From an uncultured Clostridia bacterium (lineage in GTDB: Bacteria > Bacillota > Clostridia > Christensenellales > Aristaeellaceae): 64,000 bases of DNA. The DNA lies in NCBI GenBank assembly GCA_934636105.1, contig CAKTZR010000014.1, positions 1-64,000 of the forward strand, given 5' to 3'. Both the position numbers and the translations under genes were made by a program. Below the pieces are notes generated by a model. The model did not search any database, was not told the DNA's origin, and worked only from the letters and a program-made list of their open reading frames with translations. This document shows, piece after piece, positions 58,152 through 64,000 of this stretch; the first letter of the stretch is position 1; each line of letters opens with the position of its first letter.

Positions 58152-59636
58152 ATGAATCAGGTCGGTTTTGACAGCGAAAAGTATATCCGGTTGCAATCCG
58201 AGCACATCCGTGAGCGGATCAACCAGTTCGGCGGCAAGCTCTATCTGGAGTTTGGCGGCAAGCTCTTTGACGATTATCACGCGTCCCGCGTGCTGCCGGG
58301 CTTTGCGCCGGATAACAAGATCAAAATGCTGCTGGCCCTGCGCGATCAGGCGGAAATCGTCATCGCCATCAACGCGGGCGATATCGAAAAGAACAAGCGC
58401 CGCGGCGACTTGGGCATCACCTATGACACCGACGTGGCGCGTCTGATCGACGTTTTTCGCGGCTTCGGCCTGTATGTCGGCTCCATCGCGCTGACGCAGT
58501 ACGCAGGTCAGCCGGCCGCCGACGTGTTTGAAAAGCGCATGCAGGCGCTCGGCCTGAAGGTCTATCGCCAGTACCGCATCCCGAATTATCCCGCCGACGT
58601 GCGGCTGGTCGTCAGCGACGAGGGCTATGGCCGCAACGACTATATCGAAACCACGCGTTCGCTGGTCGTCGTGACCGCGCCCGGCCCGGGCAGCGGCAAG
58701 ATGGCGACCTGTCTCTCCCAACTCTATCACGAGCACAAGCGCGGCGTGAAGGCCGGATATGCCAAGTTCGAAACCTTCCCGATCTGGAATCTGCCGCTCA
58801 AGCATCCGGTCAACCTCGCCTATGAAGCGGCGACGGCCGACCTGAACGACGTGAATATGATCGACCCGTTCCATCTGGAAGCCTACGGCGTGACGACGGT
58901 CAACTACAACCGTGACATCGAGATTTTCCCGGTCCTGCGCACGATTTTCGAGCGCATTTACGGCGAATGCCCGTACAAGAGCCCGACGGATATGGGCGTG
59001 AATATGGCGGGCTTCTCCATCGTCGATGACGAAGTCTGCCGCGAAGCCTCTAAACAGGAGGTCATCCGCCGCTATTTCCAGGCCGCCTGCCGCGTCCGTC
59101 AGGGGCAGAACGCGCAGAGCGAAGTGGATAAAATCGAGCTGCTGATGCGCACGCTGGATATCGAGCCGGAGCGCCGCGCTGCTGTGCCCGCCGCCATGGC
59201 CGTGGCCGAGCGCACGGGCAAGCCCGCCGTCGCCATCGAGCTGGCGGACGGCCAGCTGGTCACGGGCCGCACGACCGAGCTGTTCGGCGCGGCCTCCGCG
59301 GCGGTGCTCAACGCGCTCAAGACCATCGCGGGCATTGACGACGCGATCAAGCTCATTGCGCCGGACGTGATCGCCTCCATCCAGACGCTCAAAACCGATT
59401 ACATGAAGAGCCGCAACCCGCGTCTGCACACTGACGAGATGCTCGTCGCCCTCGCCATCAGCGCGGCCAGCGACCCGAACGCGCAGAAAGCCATGCAGGC
59501 GCTCGACAAGCTCAAGGGCTGCGAGGTGCATTCCACGGTCATTCTCTCCTCTGTGGATGACGGCGTGTTCAAGCGGCTGGGCATGCGCCTGACCTGCGAA
59601 CCCATCTACGAAAAGAACAGCCTGTATCACAAGTAA
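58152..59636 (+). CDS. DUF1846 (UPF0371) family protein
   Basis: This 494-residue protein is full-length for the family and has its signatures FDSEKYIRLQSEHI, LEFGGKLFDDYHASRVLPGF, VVTAPGPGSGKMATCLSQLYHE and PTDMGVNMAGF. The GPGSGKMAT loop resembles a phosphate-binding loop. The biochemical role is not established; the family is widespread in anaerobic Firmicutes. GAATGGAGAGAG precedes the ATG. It is transcribed alone. Confidence 0.93.
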   Translation: MNQVGFDSEKYIRLQSEHIRERINQFGGKLYLEFGGKLFDDYHASRVLPGFAPDNKIKMLLALRDQAEIVIAINAGDIEKNKRRGDLGITYDTDVARLIDVFRGFGLYVGSIALTQYAGQPAADVFEKRMQALGLKVYRQYRIPNYPADVRLVVSDEGYGRNDYIETTRSLVVVTAPGPGSGKMATCLSQLYHEHKRGVKAGYAKFETFPIWNLPLKHPVNLAYEAATADLNDVNMIDPFHLEAYGVTTVNYNRDIEIFPVLRTIFERIYGECPYKSPTDMGVNMAGFSIVDDEVCREASKQEVIRRYFQAACRVRQGQNAQSEVDKIELLMRTLDIEPERRAAVPAAMAVAERTGKPAVAIELADGQLVTGRTTELFGAASAAVLNALKTIAGIDDAIKLIAPDVIASIQTLKTDYMKSRNPRLHTDEMLVALAISAASDPNAQKAMQALDKLKGCEVHSTVILSSVDDGVFKRLGMRLTCEPIYEKNSLYHK

Positions 59637-59642
59637 AGCCTT

Positions 59643-59676
59643 TCCCGCTCTGCCGCGCGCAGAGCGGGTTTTACTT
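59643..59676 (+). terminator. Terminator of the DUF1846 gene
   Basis: CCCGCTCTG and CAGAGCGGG flank 6 nt and are followed by TTTTACTTT. Confidence 0.85.
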
Positions 59677-59774
59677 TAGCGGGGGAATAAAATGAAAAAC
59701 TTTCAGTTTTGAATCGATTTGACTTGATATTTTGAACATCTTGCAGGAAATTTTGCTTTTCTCCCGGTTTTGTC

Positions 59775-59803
59775 TTGAAATTCACGCTTTGACTGTTTAT
59801 AAT
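59775..59803 (+). promoter_or_regulatory. Promoter of pyrG
   Basis: TTGAAA (59775-59780) and TATAAT (59798-59803) with a 17-bp spacer. The leader is about 45 nt and contains no attenuator hairpin or GGGC start, so the CTP-sensing control known for Bacillus pyrG is not evident. Confidence 0.8.
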
Positions 59804-59855
59804 AGGTCGGTAGTTTTTGATGATCGCATTTGCGCGGACGGAAGGAAGGTTCAGG

Positions 59856-61466
59856 ATGCACACCAAGTTTATTTTTGTGACGGGCGGCGTGGTCTCCTCG
59901 CTGGGCAAGGGAATCACGGCGGCTTCGCTGGGGCGGCTGCTCAAGAGCCGCGGGCTCAAGGTTTCCATGCAGAAGTTTGATCCCTACATCAACGTCGATC
60001 CCGGCACGATGAACCCGTATCAGCACGGCGAGGTTTTCGTCACCGACGACGGCGCGGAAACCGACCTCGATCTGGGCCACTACGAGCGGTTCATCGACGA
60101 AAGCCTGACGCAGGCGGCCAACGTCACCAGCGGCCGCGTGTATTATACCGTCATCACCCGCGAGCGCAAGGGCGAGTATCTGGGCGCGACCATCCAGGTC
60201 ATCCCGCATATCACCAACGAAATCAAGCGCCGCATGCTGGAGGTCTCCCTCAAGGACGACGCGCCGGATGTGGTCATCACCGAAATCGGCGGCACGGTCG
60301 GCGATATCGAATCCCTGCCGTTCCTGGAAGCGGCGCGCCAGCTGAAAAGCGAGGTCGGCCGCGAAAACGTGCTGTATATCCACGTGACGCTCGTGCCGTA
60401 TCTCTCCGCGGCGGGCGAACTGAAGACCAAGCCGACCCAGCATTCCGTCAAGGAGCTGACCGGGCTGGGCATTCAGCCGGATATCATCGTCTGCCGCAGC
60501 GAAAAGCCGATTCCCCGCGACGTGCGCGCCAAGATCGGCCTGTTCTGCAACATCCCGGCGGACTGCGTGTTCGAAAATCTCAACGCGCGCAGCATTTACG
60601 AGGTGCCGCTGATGATTCACGAGGAGGGCATGGATGAGCGCGTCTGCCGTCTGCTGGGCATTTCCGCGCCGGAGGCCGACCTCACCGAGTGGCGCGAGAT
60701 GGTCGAGCGCCTGCTGACCCCACAGAAGGATGTGCGCATCGCCATCGTCGGCAAATACGTCGAGCTGCCGGACGCGTATCTCTCCATCGTCGAGGCGCTG
60801 ACCCACGGCGGCATTGCCCACCATGCGAAGGTGCGCGTGGAATGGGTCGCGGCGGAGGAGGTCACGCCGGAAAACGTGCGCGAAAAGCTGGCGGGCTGCT
60901 CCGGCGTGCTCGTGCCGGGCGGCTTCGGCGAGCGCGGGCTGGAGGGCAAGATTGCCGCCGTGCAGTATGCCCGCGAGAACAACGTGCCGTTTTTGGGCAT
61001 TTGCCTGGGCATGCAGATGGCCGTGGTGGAATATGCCCGCCATGTGCTCGGCCTGACCGGTGCGCACACCAGTGAGGTCGATCCCAACACGCCGTATCCG
61101 GTCATCGACCTGATGCCCGATCAGCAGAATATCGATGAAAAAGGCGGCACGATGCGTCTGGGCAAATATCCCTGCCGCCTGAACCACGAATCCATCGCTT
61201 ACGCCGCTTACGGCGAGGAGAACATCTTCGAGCGCCATCGCCACCGCTATGAGTTCAACAACCTCTACCGCGACAAGTTTGTGGAGAGCGGCATGCGCAT
61301 CGGCGGCGTGAACCCGGATCGCGATCTGGTGGAGATTATCGAACTGCCGAATCATCCGTGGTTCGTCGGCGTGCAGTATCATCCGGAGCTCAAGAGCCGT
61401 CCGAATCGTCCGCATCCGCTGTTCCGCGAATTCGTCGGCGCGGCGCTCGCTTATCAGGATAAGTAA
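59856..61466 (+). CDS. pyrG: CTP synthase
   Basis: This 536-residue enzyme aminates UTP to CTP using glutamine or ammonia. The amidoligase domain (1-270) has KFIFVTGGVVSSLGKGI, QKFDPYINVDPGTMNP and EIGGTVGDIESLPF. The glutaminase domain (about 295-536) has the nucleophile Cys in FLGICLGMQ and the His/Glu pair in QYHPELKSRP. Length is standard. The ATG at 59856 follows GGAAGGAAGG; an upstream in-frame ATG reads through the leader. It is transcribed alone. Confidence 0.98.
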   Translation: MHTKFIFVTGGVVSSLGKGITAASLGRLLKSRGLKVSMQKFDPYINVDPGTMNPYQHGEVFVTDDGAETDLDLGHYERFIDESLTQAANVTSGRVYYTVITRERKGEYLGATIQVIPHITNEIKRRMLEVSLKDDAPDVVITEIGGTVGDIESLPFLEAARQLKSEVGRENVLYIHVTLVPYLSAAGELKTKPTQHSVKELTGLGIQPDIIVCRSEKPIPRDVRAKIGLFCNIPADCVFENLNARSIYEVPLMIHEEGMDERVCRLLGISAPEADLTEWREMVERLLTPQKDVRIAIVGKYVELPDAYLSIVEALTHGGIAHHAKVRVEWVAAEEVTPENVREKLAGCSGVLVPGGFGERGLEGKIAAVQYARENNVPFLGICLGMQMAVVEYARHVLGLTGAHTSEVDPNTPYPVIDLMPDQQNIDEKGGTMRLGKYPCRLNHESIAYAAYGEENIFERHRHRYEFNNLYRDKFVESGMRIGGVNPDRDLVEIIELPNHPWFVGVQYHPELKSRPNRPHPLFREFVGAALAYQDK

Positions 61467-61490
61467 TTACACAAGGCTTCAAGGCCGCCC

Positions 61491-61515
61491 GTGTGATGCA
61501 CGGACGGCTTTTGCT
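61491..61515 (+). terminator. Terminator of pyrG
   Basis: GCCGCCCGTG-TGATG-CACGGACGGC (one mismatch) is followed by TTTTGC. Confidence 0.75.
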
Positions 61516-61606
61516 TTGAAAAGGATGAAATATTCGAATATAAGGTGAAAAACGTTGAATAATTTATAAAAGTGCAGGATTTGACGTTAAATGTTTCATA
61601 AATCTC

Positions 61607-61635
61607 TTGAAATGCATGGATGGAAACGGTATAAT
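61607..61635 (+). promoter_or_regulatory. Promoter of the ANTAR gene
   Basis: TTGAAA (61607-61612) and TATAAT (61630-61635) with a 17-bp spacer, 44 bp before the start codon. Confidence 0.75.
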
Positions 61636-61678
61636 ATGTCTATTCCCAAAGGACTTTGAGCATATGGAGGATGAAACA

Positions 61679-62242
61679 ATGGGGGCGTCATTTTCCGACC
61701 GCTTTTATATCGCCGCGCCGCAGGGCGTGGCCGCCAAGCTGAGCAGCATGCTTGCATCCGCGCAGATCATTCCCAGCGGCATTGTGCACACGGGGGATGA
61801 AGCCGTGCGCGCGGCGAAGGACGGCGCGCTGCTGCTGACGACGTACCGCCTGCCGGATATGACTGGGGAGGAATTGGCGCGCCAGCTGGGCGAAGCCGCC
61901 GACGTGGTGATGATCGTGCCGCAGGATTACGCGGGCGAAGATGGGGAGAATGTCATCATGCTGCGCAACCCCATCAGTCAGGATGCGCTGGTGCAGAGCC
62001 TCAAGACGCTGGCGCATTGCCGCCTGCGCATGCAGCATCTTCGCGCGCAGGCCGAAAAGCTCGCGCGCACGCTGGAGGAGCGCAAGCTGATCGACCGCGC
62101 CAAGGGCAAGCTGATGGATACGCTGCATCTGACCGAATCCGAAGCGCATTACCGCATTCAAAAGGCGAGCATGGATTCCGGAAGACGGATTGCCGACGTT
62201 GCGCGCGAAATTCTGGATTCGGCAGAGAATCTGGCAAGTTAA
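61679..62242 (+). CDS. ANTAR-domain RNA-binding antiterminator with pseudo-receiver
   Basis: The protein is 187 residues. The N-terminal receiver-like domain (about 5-115) keeps the fold but the phospho-acceptor Asp is replaced by Thr in LLLTTYRLPDMTG. A helical linker (about 118-140) leads to the ANTAR domain (about 135-186: LIDRAKGKLMDTLHLTESEA, YRIQKASMD). ANTAR proteins bind twin hairpins in mRNA leaders and block terminators. Without the Asp, control must come from another partner or by constitutive binding. The target RNA is not evident in this window. GGAGG precedes the ATG. Confidence 0.88.
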   Translation: MGASFSDRFYIAAPQGVAAKLSSMLASAQIIPSGIVHTGDEAVRAAKDGALLLTTYRLPDMTGEELARQLGEAADVVMIVPQDYAGEDGENVIMLRNPISQDALVQSLKTLAHCRLRMQHLRAQAEKLARTLEERKLIDRAKGKLMDTLHLTESEAHYRIQKASMDSGRRIADVAREILDSAENLAS

Positions 62243-62268
62243 AGCGCCCTCTTTTTGCTTGACAAGCG

Positions 62269-62318
62269 GCCCTTTCTGTACTGTTGTATGAAGCAACAAA
62301 TGCGCAGAAAGGGCTTTT
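62269..62318 (+). terminator. Terminator of the ANTAR gene
   Basis: GCCCTTTCTG and CAGAAAGGGC flank a loop with its own GTTG..CAAC stem and are followed by TTTT. Confidence 0.85.
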
Positions 62319-62429
62319 GTTATGCCTGAAAAGATCAAAATAAGCTTTTTTCGCGTCGGATGAAACAATTTCCAGCGCTGATTCGTCTATTTGTTGGGAA
62401 TCCATGAGCAAATGCACGGAGAAATATGG

Positions 62430-62435
62430 TATACT
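62430..62435 (+). promoter_or_regulatory. -10 element of the surface-protein gene
   Basis: TATACT lies about 110 bp before the start codon. No good -35 is seen. The rest of the gap 62319-62544 contains only TTTGTCCACAAA (near 62475), a weak DnaA-box-like or dyad sequence. Confidence 0.35.
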
Positions 62436-62544
62436 GGGGGCTGCGGAAATTTCATGATAAATAATCGTACATATTTGTCCACAAACGGACGCATATCGTC
62501 GTCTAATTCGTGTGAAACATCAGGCGACCAAGGAGGTTGACCCC

Positions 62545-64000
62545 ATGAATGCAAATCGAAAAGCGGCGCTGGCGCTGGCCGCATGGCTGGCCGTGCTGCC
62601 CGGCTTCACAGTGGCGGAAGCCTATACAGAGGAAACCCAAACCGTAGAAAATCAGGAAGAACCGGAGGTTCAGGAGGAACCCGTCGAGGAAGACGCGCAG
62701 GTTCAGAACGAAGAACCCGAGGAACCCGTTCAGACCGAAGAACCCGAGGAACCCGTTCAGACCGAAGAACCCGAACAGCCGGACACGTCCGACGAGCAGC
62801 AGGAGGTTCAGGAAGAACAGCCCGAAACGCCTGCCGAGCAGCCGGAGGAAACGACCGGTGAGCCGGAAAACACTGAAACCCCGGCGGCGGAAGAACCGGA
62901 AACCGCAGAGGATACGCCCGAGCCGGAAGAAACGCCTGTTCAAACGGACACGCCTGCACCGGAGAAAACGCCCGCGCCGGAACAGATGGAAGAGCCCGCG
63001 CCGCAGGATGCGGCGGCAACCCTCCTCCTGGAGGAAACGCAGCGGCCTGTGGTGGTCGATATGCCGGAGGACGATTGGAAGCCGTGGGGCGAAGCCTGGA
63101 CGGAGCTGGACGACGGAAATAAAACCGCCGGTTCGCTTTCCGAAGTGCTGACGTGGCTGGAAAGCAGACTGGATGAGGACGAGAGCGCGACGGTGCTCAT
63201 TCGAACCTCCGACGAGATTTCGGCGGAGGACGTCTCCCAGCGGCTGCTGGATCGCGTGAGCTTTGACGCGGACGGCGACGTTTTCAACGTGGACGAGCAT
63301 GATTACGAAGTGCGGATCGATTCGGACGACGTGATGACGCTGGAACTGACTGATGAAGAAAATGACGACGTGCGGCTTTCCATCCGCGTTCAGGTGATTC
63401 GCAAGGATGCGCCGGTCAACCCGAACCAGACGACCGCGCCCGACGAAACGAACAAGCCAAGCGAAACAGCCAAGCCAAGCGAGACGACCGAGCCGGGCGG
63501 AACGACCGAACCAGGCGAAACGACTGAGCCGGGCGGAACGACCGAACCGGGCGAAACGAACGAGCCGGCTGAAACAACCCAGCCGGGCGGAACCGCCGAC
63601 CCGAATGCCACGCCGACCCCGACGCCAAGCCCGACTATCGAGCCGACGGCCACGCCGAAGGTGCCGTTTGAGGTCACTGCGGAGAATTATAACCCCGGCG
63701 TCTGGACAAGCGAGATTCCGGTCTTCACGCTTTCCGGCATTCCGGAGGGCAGCACCGAATACGTTTACGGCGTGTTCATCTGCGACGAAAAGCTGGTGCT
63801 GCTCTCCAACGGCAACAACGTCTATATGCCTACGGATGAGGGACTGACCAGCGTGCGCTTCGCTGTGCTGGATAAGATGGGCGACGTGCAGGCTTTGTCG
63901 GATCAATACGACATGATGCTGGATCTTTCCGCGCCGGACGGGCCGTATTTGAGCGGCGACGACGAATGCAAGACCGTCTGCTATGTCACGGCGGACGACT
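62545..64000 (+). CDS. Large secreted acidic, repeat-rich surface protein (partial, 3' end outside window)
   Basis: At least 485 residues are open to the window edge. A signal peptide (FTVAEAYTEE) leads into a very acidic Glu/Pro/Gln/Thr region (about 30-155) with EEPVQTEEPE-type repeats. A small folded segment (about 165-290) includes WLESRLDEDESATVLIRTSD. A second repeat tract (about 295-350) alternates TEPGGT and TEPGET units. A Thr/Pro linker (about 350-368) and a beta-rich region follow. Such layouts belong to wall-associated or sortase-displayed proteins; the anchoring end is not visible. The ATG follows AGGAGGTTGA. Function unknown. Confidence 0.8.
   Translation, partial: MNANRKAALALAAWLAVLPGFTVAEAYTEETQTVENQEEPEVQEEPVEEDAQVQNEEPEEPVQTEEPEEPVQTEEPEQPDTSDEQQEVQEEQPETPAEQPEETTGEPENTETPAAEEPETAEDTPEPEETPVQTDTPAPEKTPAPEQMEEPAPQDAAATLLLEETQRPVVVDMPEDDWKPWGEAWTELDDGNKTAGSLSEVLTWLESRLDEDESATVLIRTSDEISAEDVSQRLLDRVSFDADGDVFNVDEHDYEVRIDSDDVMTLELTDEENDDVRLSIRVQVIRKDAPVNPNQTTAPDETNKPSETAKPSETTEPGGTTEPGETTEPGGTTEPGETNEPAETTQPGGTADPNATPTPTPSPTIEPTATPKVPFEVTAENYNPGVWTSEIPVFTLSGIPEGSTEYVYGVFICDEKLVLLSNGNNVYMPTDEGLTSVRFAVLDKMGDVQALSDQYDMMLDLSAPDGPYLSGDDECKTVCYVTADD

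Noticed and set aside
59804..59855. CTP-responsive attenuator in the pyrG leader
   Set aside because: The leader is too short and has no terminator hairpin or GGGC start.
62503..63906. Minus-strand open frame opposite the surface protein
   Set aside because: Its low-complexity Phe/Arg/Gly runs are the complement of the Glu/Pro repeats.

Overview
The window is a chromosomal piece of a fairly GC-rich, fermentative Clostridia-like Bacillota genome. The evidence is the strong AGGAGG ribosome sites, many TTGACA-17-TATAAT promoters, an ECF vitamin-type transporter, PucR, LacI and ANTAR regulators, pectin-degrading genes and dense families of palindromic intergenic repeats of the kind common in gut Clostridia. 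None of the eight secreted proteins whose leaders I examined has a convincing lipobox; all have type-I-like leaders ending in AxA or a similar small-residue site. A rumen or gut lineage near Christensenellales would fit, but the rank below class is inference.

Layout. 1-350: tRNA-Val(CAC) on the minus strand, followed by two copies of a hairpin/tRNA chimera. 496-9933: an exopolysaccharide/cell-wall polymer operon (five glycosyltransferases including a priming sugar transferase, a Wzy/WaaL-like polymerase, a glycosidase-fold protein and a CHAP protein), with palindromic repeats at four of its gene junctions. 9957-11179: a PRTase-fold gene and a GNAT gene on the minus strand. 11496-15110: GtrA, an LCP-like protein, proA, a polysaccharide deacetylase and a zinc-ribbon protein. 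15353-21980: a pectin module (rpiB, GH28, GH105, then a sugar-binding protein and two permeases). 22623-25891: an ECF transporter (S, fused double ATPase, T). 26087-28440: a beta-helix surface protein and a hemolysin III-type membrane protein. 28842-32757: an iron/polyamine-type ABC transporter. 33019-37735: a TctC-like binding protein, a response regulator, a broken histidine kinase and a PstS-like gene with an in-frame stop. 37952-41370: PucR, DUF1653, AzlCD and a NdpA-like protein. 41461-41823: an AT-richer DUF559 nuclease gene framed by inverted repeats. 41933-45957: an M42 peptidase, a MATE exporter, a PAP2 phosphatase and a HAD hydrolase. 46153-51891: a truncated aldo/keto reductase behind a MerR-type promoter, a second sugar ABC operon with a divergent LacI gene, and a frameshifted MerR gene. 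52038-57088: two secreted flavin-dependent reductases flanking a LysR gene. 57199-64000: small unknown genes, DUF1846, pyrG, an ANTAR protein and a large acidic, repeat-rich surface protein that runs off the window.

How the genes work together. The window mixes envelope polymer synthesis, pectin fragment uptake, two further binding-protein transporters and probable extracytoplasmic flavin-based respiration. The most unusual material is not a single enzyme. It is (i) two families of structured intergenic repeats placed exactly between stop codons and ribosome binding sites, one of which frames a DUF559 nuclease; (ii) a run of decaying or recoded genes (histidine kinase, PstS, aldo/keto reductase, MerR); and (iii) two promoters with 19-bp spacers carrying central dyads, as expected for MerR-family control.
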